From: Pseudotabrizicola sp.
GTDB lineage: Bacteria; Pseudomonadota; Alphaproteobacteria; Rhodobacterales; Rhodobacteraceae
Assembly: GCF_030684215.1 (NCBI RefSeq)
Contig: NZ_JAUXOV010000073.1
Coordinates: 1-64,000 of the forward strand
DNA: 64,000 nt
Reading direction: 5' to 3'
The position numbers and the translations under genes were made by a program. Position 1 is the stretch's first letter, and each line of letters opens with the position of its first letter. The notes below the pieces were generated by a model, which worked only from the letters and a program-made list of their open reading frames with translations, was not told where the DNA came from and did not search any database. Of this stretch, positions 1 through 7,779 are shown piece by piece.

Positions 1-138
1 CGTCGAACCCTTCGCCTACCTCAAGGCCACCCTGACCGCGATTGCCAACGGCCATCCCCAAAGCCGCCTCAATGATCTCATGCCGTGGAACTTCAAGCCG
101 TCAAGCTAGGCAAGCCGTGATGCCCCGCGAACGCTTAC
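1..138 (+). mobile_element. Right end of an IS66-family insertion sequence
   Basis: The segment holds the transposase tail and, at 132-138, CGCTTAC. Read inward from the other strand this is GTAAGCG, the typical terminus of IS66 elements. The element therefore ends at about position 138. Its left end is outside the window, so the expected 8-bp target duplication cannot be checked; the candidate right copy is 139-146. The insertion lies inside the gene at 101-898. Confidence 0.7.
2..109 (+). pseudogene. IS66-family transposase (TnpC), C-terminal end only
   Basis: The window opens inside an open frame of 35 codons that ends in TAG. It contains the stretch YLKATLTAIANG followed by NDLMPWNF, which matches the conserved tail of IS66 transposases (a YL...L..IA..H...RI.ELLPW pattern). 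The 5' part lies outside the window, so it is unknown whether the whole transposase is intact. The IS66-type terminal repeat follows 23 bp downstream of the stop. Identification rests on a short tail, but the combination with the terminal repeat makes it reasonably safe. Confidence 0.75.
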
Positions 139-898
139 AGACCTTTGACGGTACACCTTGGTCTAGTAGTGCACGGGAAAACCCCTTCTCACCTCGAAGG
201 AGCACCTTTCGGCGCGTACTCGACATGCGGTAGCTCTGCCAAAAATTTGAAAAGGCGAGAGATGTAAGCCCTTGGTGCCCAACCATCATCATGTAGGATT
301 CAAAGTGGCCTGCGTGACTTCGGCCCATCTTTCTTTCGAACATCGGCCCGGTCAGGCCCTCAGTTGCATGCTCCAGTTCCTCAAGGAGCGTTTCACTGGA
401 TGACAGAGGAAACCAGACGCTGTCGTTCAGCAACAAGAGACGCGATGGGAAAATACCTCGATCTCGCACCACACGAAGTCCGTCACGATAGCCGCCAAAG
501 TCGTGACCGTAATTCGGTCTTTCTACCAAAAGGGCAACAGAGGATAGCAGTTCTTCACGCGCTTGTTCCGACAGAGGTGCGTTAGATACGGCAACGACCG
601 AGTACTCCTTCTTTACAAGGTGGCGGACTGTCAGATGTGTGGAGGGTAGCAGACCGTGTGGCTGGAAAAGTAGATAGACTGCGAGCTTTCCCTGCTGAAC
701 TGGTTGCTTGCCTTCCGTCACCCGGACATGCCGGTAAAACTGGTGGTCATGAAGCCGTTGCGGTACGGCTTCAAACAAGGTCGTCAGCGGATCCATCGCT
801 TTGTGGAAGATTCTCCGAAGTTCCCGGATGGCCTTTGCTTCAAACATTGCAACTCTGTTCGGCAAAGAGTACCACGCCCACGGAGGCACGTCGGTCAA
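101..898 (-). pseudogene. Rhamnan synthesis protein F (RgpF-like) truncated by IS66
   Basis: The translation contains NYGHDFGGYRDGL (residues 129-141) and LLLLNDSVWFPL (154-165), hallmarks of the RgpF/rhamnan synthesis F family linked to surface polysaccharide assembly. The reading frame runs through the IS66 terminal repeat: about the last 12 residues and the stop codon are supplied by the IS, so the native C-terminus is lost. The listed start is TTG at 898, 17 bp after the GT25 stop; an ATG at 847 is an alternative. It lies downstream of, and in the same direction as, a GT25 fragment, suggesting both came from one polysaccharide cluster that has decayed. The product is probably non-functional. 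Confidence 0.7.
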
Positions 899-915
899 TG
901 TCGAGGGCCAACCTT

Positions 916-1518
916 CTAGTCATTGGTCTTACGCGTCCCCGTAAAGGCACCGATCTGAGCTAGGTACCTAAGGCGTCTCCAGTAGTTAGCGGCGCGGAGC
1001 CCGTAGTTCGGCAGACGATTGTACCATCGGAACTTCTTTAACTCGCCAGATCCAACGCCGGTGATGAAGCTGACGTTGCCGTCATCAACATGGCTCGGAA
1101 AGGGTTCAAGGCCGAACAGACGGAAATCATGCAGAAAAAATCGATTTATCTCGTGGTCCGTAGCGCGAGTGATCGGAAGCATTCGAGGGAGTAACTTCTC
1201 CACGGTCTCTCTTTTTATCAGGTACGCGCCGGTGCCTGTGGCTGGACCAACATACGCATTCAGAGCGAAGATCCCAATCTTACCTTGCGAGACTGGTAAC
1301 TTTGTTCGGATACTGTTTAATTTCAGCATATCCCACTCGTTCGTCAAGGGCCTGTGGCCATGATCTTCCGAGAATTGAAAATAATCACTCCCGCCACTCC
1401 CATAGAGCGGTGAAAAAGGCCGAGTAGCCAGCTCGTAGGATGCTTTTACACCAACACGAGAGACCCTATCCGACCCTCTTCCTTCATTACTTATACCTAA
1501 TCCCCCAGTGTTCGCCAC
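916..1518 (-). pseudogene. GT25-family glycosyltransferase, 3' part only
   Basis: The region around EWDMLKLNS (61-69) and GAYLIKRETVEKLLP (97-111), followed by ATDHEINRFFLHDFRLFGLEPF, fits the C-terminal half of glycosyltransferase family 25 (LPS/surface glycan transferases). The LEDD-type catalytic acidic motif that should precede it is not present, and the first 60 residues do not resemble the family. The ORF starts with GTG immediately after an in-frame TAG, and that GTG lies inside the left inverted repeat of the neighbouring element (1502-1537). The simplest reading is that insertion of the element removed the 5' half. Base composition here is more AT-rich than in the rest of the window, consistent with transferred surface-polysaccharide DNA. 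Confidence 0.6.
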
Positions 1519-1537
1519 CTAACACAAGATACCCTCT
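1502..1537 (+). repeat. Left 36-bp inverted repeat of unclassified element
   Basis: This segment (core TGTTCGCCACCTAACACAAG) matches the reverse complement of 2502-2537 at 33 of 36 positions, with no gaps. The two copies face inward and enclose 1,036 bp. The TG...CA outer bases of the core resemble IS ends, but I could not assign a family and see no convincing target-site duplication. Confidence 0.75.
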
Positions 1538-1642
1538 GACTGCTCTGAGCCCAAACCGGCCGGTCGCGCAGGCTCTGTCGCTATACGACAGTTCTGTCGC
1601 GTGCTAACGTTGACGCAGATCGCGTCGTAGAGGAGCGGGAAG

Positions 1643-2374
1643 ATGGATCAGGATAGTCACGATTGGATTGTCTTCCATCGTGTTCGCTTTCACGCGCCGG
1701 TTGACGGAACCAACAGCCCCTTTCCGGGGCCGAAAAGAGCTGAAGTGTGGCGGTTCTATCCGGCATCGCCACAAGGCCCGAACGGAATGCGGACAAATGT
1801 TTCCGATGAATGGGGAGGCTTTGGGGTCTACCCCTCTCGCAGTTCGGCGGAAGAAGTCTTTGAAATGCCGGGTAAGCACCTGGCGTTTCTGGCGGACGCA
1901 GTGGAGGAATTTCACGCCTTGTTGGTGCCATACTCGCATCGGGGCAAGGTCAACTGGCGCGGCATCGTGAAGGAGAACGAGACCTTTACCACCTGCAAGA
2001 CCGACCCGGGCGGGCCGCTGTGCGTCTTAACCTCTGCAGGATATGAGAATCCCGGCCCGGATGACTTGCCTCGGATCGTCAAGTTCATCCGTGAGGTCGA
2101 CCGAGTCCAGGACTTCTATGCCACTCTACCGGACAATATCCGCAGAGCGGTATTTAGCGGTGGTGGCGTCGATGGTCACGACGGAGTGACGGTTTCACTT
2201 TGGCGAACCGATGCAGCCATGATGGCGGCAGCCTATAAGCAGGGCCATCACCGCGATCAAATGGATTACCAGCGCGAGGTGGGGCATTTCGACAGAAGTT
2301 CCTTTAGTCGGACCCGTATCCTGGCTAGCAAGGGAACTTGGGATGGCGGTGACCCGGTTCGCGAGATGAGCTAA
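1643..2374 (+). CDS. Spheroidene monooxygenase (CrtA)-like protein
   Basis: The 243-residue product has a C-terminal stretch with VSLWRTDAAMMAAAYK (184-199), GHHRDQM, FDRSSFSRTRIL and GTWDGG (231-236). The order and spacing resemble the end of CrtA-type carotenoid ketolases and their uncharacterised relatives, which have a dimeric alpha/beta-barrel fold. The N-terminal 120 residues are not recognisable. There is no signal peptide or membrane segment. An ATG at 1643 follows GAGCGGGAAG, an acceptable ribosome site. No carotenoid genes are nearby, and the gene is the only one within an inverted-repeat-bounded segment, so a role in pigment synthesis should not be assumed. The family call is moderate; the function is unknown. 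Confidence 0.5.
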   Translation: MDQDSHDWIVFHRVRFHAPVDGTNSPFPGPKRAEVWRFYPASPQGPNGMRTNVSDEWGGFGVYPSRSSAEEVFEMPGKHLAFLADAVEEFHALLVPYSHRGKVNWRGIVKENETFTTCKTDPGGPLCVLTSAGYENPGPDDLPRIVKFIREVDRVQDFYATLPDNIRRAVFSGGGVDGHDGVTVSLWRTDAAMMAAAYKQGHHRDQMDYQREVGHFDRSSFSRTRILASKGTWDGGDPVREMS

Positions 2375-2747
2375 AGAGTCATCTTTTATCCGCAGAAACA
2401 GTTGCCGTTACAGGATTCGACTGCGAATTCTTGCCGAGGCATTCTGTCGACGAAAGTCCGCTTCGTCCCGCATAGCTGACCGTCGCGACCTCGTGCTAGG
2501 GAGCGGGTATCTTGTGTCAGGTGGCGAACACTAGGGGCATATGGGGAGTAATGGTCTGCACCAACCTCATGTAACTTATCAATTTTATGCCGCTCCTCGC
2601 CAAGAACAACGATGAGCTTTCAAGTTTCGTGGGGCTTTGTTGATCTACCACCCGTCACACCCGTTGGGGCATCCCTTGGGGCACTCTAGGTGCTTTAACA
2701 AACACTAACCTTATGGAAAGCATGACACCACGAACATGGTGAGTGGT
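2375..2747. other. Non-coding stretch between the CrtA-like ORF and tRNA-Gln
   Basis: Apart from the right inverted repeat (2502-2537) I see no gene here on either strand; all open frames are short and unrecognisable. The part next to the tRNA 3' end (2538-2747) is where an integrated island boundary would be expected, but no repeated copy of the tRNA 3' end is visible in the window. Confidence 0.5.
2502..2537 (-). repeat. Right 36-bp inverted repeat of unclassified element
   Basis: This is the inverted counterpart of 1502-1537. The three differences are at repeat positions 5, 20 and 34 counted from the outer end. Confidence 0.75.
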
Positions 2748-2822
2748 TGGCTGGGGCGCCAGGATTCGAACCTGGGTATGTCGGTACCAAAAACCGATGC
2801 CTTACCGCTTGGCGACGCCCCA
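2748..2822 (-). tRNA. tRNA-Gln (anticodon TTG)
   Basis: Read on the minus strand, the gene starts TGGGGCG and ends CGCCCCAG plus an encoded CCA. The acceptor arms pair over 7 bp. The D-arm region GCCAAGCGGTAAGGC, the anticodon loop with TTG, and the T-loop GGTTCGAATCC are all in place. Gln tRNAs characteristically start with U, as here. The length is 75 nt including CCA. It stands alone, with accessory DNA on its 3' side. Confidence 0.95.
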
Positions 2823-2924
2823 ACCGTGCGGCGGTGTTTAGCCAAGGGTGATAGCGGGTGCAAGGGGGTTCATCACAAAAATGCAAAGATGGACGCGATG
2901 CGTATGGCAGGCTATGGGGCGGGC

Positions 2925-4106
2925 ATGGAAAAGTTGGATGTTATCGTTCTGGGGGCCGGCGCTGCGGGTCTGTTTGCTGCAATCGAGGCGGCACGTCGGG
3001 GTCGCCGGGTGCTGGTCATAGACCATGCCAAGGCTCCGGGCGAGAAAATCCGAATCTCGGGCGGGGGGCGGTGCAATTTCACCAATCTCGGCATCGCGCC
3101 CGACCGGTTCTTGTCGCGCAACCCGCGGTTCGCACTGTCGGCGCTCAAACGCTATACACAGTGGGATTTTATCGCGCGCATGGATGGCTGGGGCATATCC
3201 TGGCATGAAAAGACCCTTGGCCAGCTGTTTTGCGATGGGTCTGCCACGCAGGTTGTCGCGGCGCTGACGCAGGATCTGGCGCGCGCGGGGGGGGATCTAT
3301 GGCTGGGCTGCGCGGTCAGCGCGGTGGAGGCAGCACCAGAGGGCGGCTTCATGGTGGCTACTGCACGCGGCACATTGCGCTGCGACTCGGTAGTGGTGGC
3401 GACTGGCGGCAAATCCATTCCGAAAATGGGGGCGACGGGATTTGGCTATCAGCTTGCCACACAGTTTGGCCTGCCTTTGGTGGAAACCCGGCCCGGTCTG
3501 GTGCCGCTGACATTCGCCGAGCAGGAATTGGCATGGATGACACCTTTGGCCGGTTTGTCGGTCGAGGGCCGGGTGCGCCATGGCCGCACCGAGTTTGACG
3601 AGGCCATGCTGTTCACCCATCGCGGCCTGTCTGGCCCGGCGATTCTGCAAATCTCAAGCTATTGGCGTGAGGGTGAGGGCATTGCGCTGGATGTCAGCCT
3701 TGGCCGCGATGTGGCGGCACATCTGCGCGACGCGCGGGCAAGGGGGCCGAAACTGGCGTTGCGCACGGCGTTGTCGGGGTTGGTGCCGGAGCGACTGGCG
3801 CGCCATCTGGAAACCGTGATCGCGCCTGCGGGGGCGCTTGGCACCTTGTCAAACGCGGCACTGGAACAGGTGGCTGAAGTCTTGCGCAACTGGCGGCTGA
3901 TACCTGTGGGGTCCGAGGGCTATCGCACCGCCGAAGTCACGCTTGGCGGAGTCGATACCGATGCGCTGGACGCCCGCACGATGCAGGCCAAGGGTGTTCC
4001 CGGCCTATACTTTGTGGGTGAGGTGGTGGATGTGACCGGCTGGCTTGGCGGGTATAATTTCCAATGGGCTTGGTCATCTGGTTGGGCGGCTGGTCAGGTT
4101 GTTTGA
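2925..4106 (+). CDS. NAD(P)/FAD-dependent oxidoreductase, HI0933/YhiN family
   Basis: This 393-residue flavoprotein starts with the dinucleotide-binding GAGAAGLFAAIEAARRG and carries the family signature KIRISGGGRCNFTN, then VVATGGKS, TFAEQELAW and, at the end, the FAD-binding GEVVDVTGWLGGYNFQWAWSSG. The biochemical role of the family is not established; members are soluble and FAD-containing. The frame is open upstream to 2736, but that would overlap the tRNA, so the ATG at 2925 just before EKLDVIVLG was chosen; ATGs at 2889, 2898 and 2904 are possible. The gene converges with the KamA-like gene at 4143-5189, leaving a 36-bp gap and no obvious terminator. Confidence 0.85.
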   Translation: MEKLDVIVLGAGAAGLFAAIEAARRGRRVLVIDHAKAPGEKIRISGGGRCNFTNLGIAPDRFLSRNPRFALSALKRYTQWDFIARMDGWGISWHEKTLGQLFCDGSATQVVAALTQDLARAGGDLWLGCAVSAVEAAPEGGFMVATARGTLRCDSVVVATGGKSIPKMGATGFGYQLATQFGLPLVETRPGLVPLTFAEQELAWMTPLAGLSVEGRVRHGRTEFDEAMLFTHRGLSGPAILQISSYWREGEGIALDVSLGRDVAAHLRDARARGPKLALRTALSGLVPERLARHLETVIAPAGALGTLSNAALEQVAEVLRNWRLIPVGSEGYRTAEVTLGGVDTDALDARTMQAKGVPGLYFVGEVVDVTGWLGGYNFQWAWSSGWAAGQVV

Positions 4107-4142
4107 TATCAAAAGCTTGCCGGTCGATCCTTGTGCAACGCT

Positions 4143-5189
4143 TTAGCTTTTTACAGGGTCGTCATAGCGGTGGATCTGACCATTCGGATCGGTGACCCGC
4201 CAGCTTTGCCCATCGGCCAACAGATAGTCAGGCCCGATCGGCACCTTGCCGAAACCGCCCGGAATATCGAGCACATAGGTCGGCAGACAGGTTCCCGAAA
4301 GCCGTCCGCGCAAAGCAGTCATGATGGCCTGACCCGCCGCAATCGTGGTGCGGAAATGACCTGCGCCGCGCGCAAGATCGCAGTGGTGCAGGTAATAGGG
4401 CTTGACCCGCAGCCGGATCAGCGCGCAGAACAAATCCTCCAGCGCGTTGGCGTTGTCATTCACCTCGCGCAGCAGCACGGTTTGCGCTAGAAGCGGCACG
4501 CCTGCATCTGCCAACCGCGCCAAGGCGGCGCGGGCTTCGTGGGTCAACTCATCCGCGTGGTTGGTATGCACCACCACCCAGACCGAAGGGTGCAGACGCA
4601 GCGCTGCGATCAGCGCGTCGGTTATCCGGTCGGGGGCTACCACAGGCACCCGCGTATGCAGGCGGATCACGCCAACATGCGCAATCGCCGTCAGCCGCGC
4701 CATCAGATCGGCAATCCGGCGCGGAGACAGCACCAGCGGGTCACCACCTGTCAGGATCACCTCCCAGATCGCGGGGGTCTGGGCGATATAGTCCAGCGCC
4801 GCCTCAAGCTGATCGGGCGGCAAGTGGCCGGTGTCCCCCACCGTTTCGCGGCGAAAGCAAAAGCGGCAATAGACCTCGCAGGTTTTGGTGACGTGCAGGA
4901 TCACCCGGTCAGGATAACGATGCGTCAGCCCCGGTACGGGCGCGTGAACATCATCGCCAATCGGGTCAAGACTGTCTTCGGGGCGCTGGATCAGCTCTGC
5001 CGCCGAGGGCACGAACTGCCGCGCCACCCCATCCGACAGGGCCGAAGCAGCGCGCATCTGCGGGGTCAGGCGCAGGCGGAAATCCTGCACCACCTGTTCC
5101 AGCACCGGGGCCTGTTCGGCATCGGCCAGGCCATCAGCGACCAGATCGGCTATGCTCAGGGCCGGGCGAGGTGGGGGGCTGCCGTCCAT
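4143..5189 (-). CDS. KamA-family radical SAM lysine 2,3-aminomutase-like protein
   Basis: The 348-residue protein has the radical-SAM cluster motif CEVYCRFC (Cys104, 108, 111) after HVTKT, the LTGGDPL motif, and the PLP-lysine region DIPGGFGKVP near the C-terminus. These are the elements of lysine 2,3-aminomutase and of EpmB, which converts (R)-beta-lysine for modification of elongation factor P. No epmA or efp gene is in the window, so whether it makes free beta-lysine or acts on EF-P cannot be told from context. Its start lies 9 bp from the end of the transglycosylase gene upstream, suggesting co-transcription. Confidence 0.85.
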   Translation of the reverse strand: MDGSPPPRPALSIADLVADGLADAEQAPVLEQVVQDFRLRLTPQMRAASALSDGVARQFVPSAAELIQRPEDSLDPIGDDVHAPVPGLTHRYPDRVILHVTKTCEVYCRFCFRRETVGDTGHLPPDQLEAALDYIAQTPAIWEVILTGGDPLVLSPRRIADLMARLTAIAHVGVIRLHTRVPVVAPDRITDALIAALRLHPSVWVVVHTNHADELTHEARAALARLADAGVPLLAQTVLLREVNDNANALEDLFCALIRLRVKPYYLHHCDLARGAGHFRTTIAAGQAIMTALRGRLSGTCLPTYVLDIPGGFGKVPIGPDYLLADGQSWRVTDPNGQIHRYDDPVKS

Positions 5190-5198
5190 TCTATAAGC

Positions 5199-5675
5199 TC
5201 AGGCCCGCAATCCGGTGGCGGCAAGCAGGCCGCGCCGCTTGGCTTCATAATAATAGCCGCGCGCATACCACATCACGGCGCGATCTTCGGACCCGTCTGC
5301 CACCATCCACGCGCCGCGCAGATATTTCACCGCGTAGCGTAGGTTGGTTTCGGCATCCAGTAGGTCTGACGGCTCGCCACGAAAGCCCATGGTGCGGGCG
5401 GTTTGCGGCAAAATCTGCATCAGCCCCATGTAAGACCCGTTGCGCGCCCGTGGATTATACCCGGATTCGCGCTGCACAACGCGGTGGACCAGACTGACCG
5501 GCACCTCGTATTCGGCGGCATATTGCACAATCAGCGCGCGCAGTTCCGGCGTCTCGCCCGGATAGAGCGGACCACCGGCGTGAACAAAGGTTCGGGTCTG
5601 GTCACGCCCGCCGCAGGCCGAAACCACAATGGCAAGGCCAAGCGACAGCACCGCGCGGCGGGAAATCTGGGGCAT
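5199..5675 (-). CDS. Lytic transglycosylase (SLT domain) lipoprotein
   Basis: The 158-residue protein begins with an RR-containing signal sequence ending in a lipobox (VVSAC), then carries a compact SLT domain with the catalytic glutamate in RESGYNP, GLMQILPQTA and the closing AVMWYARGYY region. It would be anchored in a membrane and cleave peptidoglycan glycan strands. The start chosen is the ATG at 5675, preceded by AAGGAC at a proper distance; the frame is open further upstream but that would put the signal peptide internally. The KamA-like gene follows with a 9-bp gap. Confidence 0.85.
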   Translation of the reverse strand: MPQISRRAVLSLGLAIVVSACGGRDQTRTFVHAGGPLYPGETPELRALIVQYAAEYEVPVSLVHRVVQRESGYNPRARNGSYMGLMQILPQTARTMGFRGEPSDLLDAETNLRYAVKYLRGAWMVADGSEDRAVMWYARGYYYEAKRRGLLAATGLRA

Positions 5676-5832
5676 GGGCAGTGTCCTTGTTGTCAGGTCC
5701 GATGGCTGTTTTAGCCTATCCGGCCGCAAGGCTCCAGTCCCCCGGCCTTCCCCTCGGCGTGATAGGACTTAAGGCGGGCTATGCCAGAGCAGGCCCTCCT
5801 GTTAGGCTTGGCCAAATGACCACTGGTGAGCC

Positions 5833-6543
5833 ATGACCGTGCATCCCCTGCCGATACCCCAAAGCGATCAGCCCCGCGTCCTGCAATCGGCGTTGGTGGT
5901 GGATGACCACCCGCTGTTTTGCGATGCTTTGTCGATGACGCTGAAGGCGGTGGCGGGCATCACCCGGATTGAAACCGCAGACCGGCTTGACACAGCGATT
6001 GCCCGGCTGGACCGGGGGCCGGCGCCTGATGTGGTGGTGCTGGACCTGAACCTGCCGGATGTGGACGGGCTGGACGGGTTGATCCGGTTGAAATCCGTGG
6101 TGGGGTCGGTGCCGGTGGTGGTGGTGTCATCGCTGGCTGATAACCGGGTGGTCAGCGCGGCCTTGCGGGCGGGGGCTTCGGGCTTTGTGCCAAAGCACAG
6201 TCACCGTGATGTGTTTCGCGCGGCGTTTGAGACCATCCGGCAGGGACGGATTTACCATCCCGACGGCTATATTCCGCAAAACGATCCGCGCGCGCCCGCC
6301 AGTCAGCGCGAGGAAGCGGTGGCGCGTCTTTCCCTTCTGACCCGCCAACAGGCGCGGATTTTGCAACTGATCTGCGAAGGCAAGCTGAACAAGCAGATCG
6401 CTTATGACCTGACCATCGCGGAAACCACGGTCAAGGCGCATGTCACCGCCATCATGCGCAAGCTGGGGGTACAAAGCCGCACGCAGGCCGTGCTGATCGC
6501 GCGTGGCGCCAGTTTTGACAGCCTCATGCCCGAAGGGGATTGA
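5833..6543 (+). CDS. LuxR/NarL-type response regulator
   Basis: The 236-residue protein has an N-terminal receiver domain with the acidic pair in VVDDHP, the phospho-acceptor Asp in VVLDLNLPD and the conserved Lys in GFVPKHS. A C-terminal LuxR helix-turn-helix follows (LTRQQARILQLI, NKQIAYDL, ETTVKAHV). It is followed at 50 bp by a FIST sensor and a hybrid kinase on the same strand, the arrangement seen for NosP/NahK modules, so it is the likely output regulator of that kinase. Its targets may include the cox genes downstream (inference). Confidence 0.9.
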   Translation: MTVHPLPIPQSDQPRVLQSALVVDDHPLFCDALSMTLKAVAGITRIETADRLDTAIARLDRGPAPDVVVLDLNLPDVDGLDGLIRLKSVVGSVPVVVVSSLADNRVVSAALRAGASGFVPKHSHRDVFRAAFETIRQGRIYHPDGYIPQNDPRAPASQREEAVARLSLLTRQQARILQLICEGKLNKQIAYDLTIAETTVKAHVTAIMRKLGVQSRTQAVLIARGASFDSLMPEGD

Positions 6544-6594
6544 CCGCTTGCTCCGACAGTGGGCGCGGCCTAGCCTGTTGCTCTGGGGGGCAGG

Positions 6595-7779
6595 ATGATG
6601 GGCAGTGATAAGGACAGTCCGGGCGATGCTATGACCCCGCTGTTGGCAACGGCGTCGGTTCCGGCCACATCGCCCGATGCGGCACAGCAGCTAAGCCATG
6701 CGCTTGGACCGGGGCCGTTTTCGCGCATTGTGCTGTTCGTTTCGCCGCAGGCCGATCTGGATGGGTTGTGCGCCGGAGTTGCGGCCTGCTTTCCGCCTGA
6801 TCTGGTGATCGGTTGCACAACAGCCGGAGAGATTGCGCAAAGTGGTTATGCCGAAGGTGAGATTGTCGCGGTCGGCTTTCCGGCAGCGCATTTCAGCACC
6901 GAATGTCTGCTGGTGCCGGATCTGACCCGGATTGCATCGCAAGACCTGATCGGCCGCCTGATCCGGGCCCGCACCGGGTTGCAGCAAGACCGCCCCGGAT
7001 GGGATCATGAATTTGCGTTCATGATGGTGGATGGCCTGTCCACGCTGGAAGATGATCTTGCCGCAGCCGTCGCCCCCGGCCTTGGCCCGGTGCCGCTGTT
7101 TGGCGGATCTGCGGGCGATGGGGTGCGGTTTGAGCAGACCCATGTGATCTGGCAGGGTCAGGCGCTTGGCAATGCGGCGATCCTGATGCTGGTGCGCAGC
7201 GATTGTCGGGTCAAAGTATTCAACCTTGACCATCTGCTGCCGACAGATCGGCGCATGGTGGTGACGCAAGCCGACCCTGCGCGACGCACCGTGCGCCAGA
7301 TCAACGCCGAACCTGCCGCACAGGAATATGCGCGGCTTCTTGGCAAAGATCCGGCGCAACTGACCACATTCACCTTTGCCGCGCATCCTTTGGTGGTGCG
7401 GGTGGGTGGGCGTCATCATGTCCGCGCCATTCAGCGGATGGACGCGAATGGTGATCTGGTGTTCTTTTCCGCCATAGACGAAGGTCTGGTGCTGACTTTG
7501 GCCGAGCCGCAAGACATGGTGGCCCATCTGGACCGCGAATTGCAGCGCCTGTCCGATCCGGTTTCGCCTGCCGCAATTCTGGCCTGTGACTGCATCCTGC
7601 GCCGGATGGAGGCGCAGGAAAAGCAGATGTCGGCCCCGATCTCGGCGCTGCTGCGCGCGCATCGTGTGGTTGGGTTTTCCACCTATGGCGAGCAGTGGAA
7701 TTCGATGCATGTGAACCAGACGATGACCGGGGTGGCGATCTATCCGCCAGATCCGGCAGGCCAGACCGGCCATGATTGA
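6595..7779 (+). CDS. FIST-domain sensor protein, NosP-like
   Basis: The 394-residue soluble protein shows FIST N features (VIGCTTAGEIAQSGY, FMMVDGLSTLEDDL, LFGGSAGDG, VWQGQALGNAA-like) and a FIST C part ending ILACDCILRR and VVGFSTYGEQWNSMHVNQTMTGVAIY. FIST proteins bind small ligands. The NosP subgroup, encoded next to a NahK-type kinase, is a haem-based nitric oxide sensor that inhibits its kinase. The haem ligand cannot be confirmed from sequence by eye. The stop codon overlaps the start of the kinase gene by 8 bp, so the two are translationally coupled. NosP-like is therefore an inference from gene pairing plus domain type. Confidence 0.75.
   Translation: MMGSDKDSPGDAMTPLLATASVPATSPDAAQQLSHALGPGPFSRIVLFVSPQADLDGLCAGVAACFPPDLVIGCTTAGEIAQSGYAEGEIVAVGFPAAHFSTECLLVPDLTRIASQDLIGRLIRARTGLQQDRPGWDHEFAFMMVDGLSTLEDDLAAAVAPGLGPVPLFGGSAGDGVRFEQTHVIWQGQALGNAAILMLVRSDCRVKVFNLDHLLPTDRRMVVTQADPARRTVRQINAEPAAQEYARLLGKDPAQLTTFTFAAHPLVVRVGGRHHVRAIQRMDANGDLVFFSAIDEGLVLTLAEPQDMVAHLDRELQRLSDPVSPAAILACDCILRRMEAQEKQMSAPISALLRAHRVVGFSTYGEQWNSMHVNQTMTGVAIYPPDPAGQTGHD

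Larger units (their letters stand above)
1502..2537. mobile_element. Inverted-repeat-bounded segment with one CrtA-like ORF, no transposase
   Basis: Two near-identical 36-bp inverted repeats face each other and frame one 243-codon ORF with about 105 bp of leader and 127 bp of trailer. No transposase or integrase is visible inside. The left repeat lies at the broken 5' end of a GT25 gene, and the right end is about 210 bp from tRNA-Gln. This looks like a non-autonomous or transporter-type element, moved in trans if it moves at all. An alternative is a composite remnant left by recombination between two oppositely oriented IS copies. Confidence 0.5.

Noticed and set aside
2538..2747. A short minus-strand stretch resembling the start of a phage integrase next to tRNA-Gln
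   Set aside because: The matching open frames are under 25 codons and interrupted by stops; nothing beyond a vague VPQGMPQ pattern supports it.
2736..2924. N-terminal extension of the HI0933-type flavoprotein
   Set aside because: The open frame runs across tRNA-Gln; the family begins at the dinucleotide-binding motif, so the start at 2925 was used.
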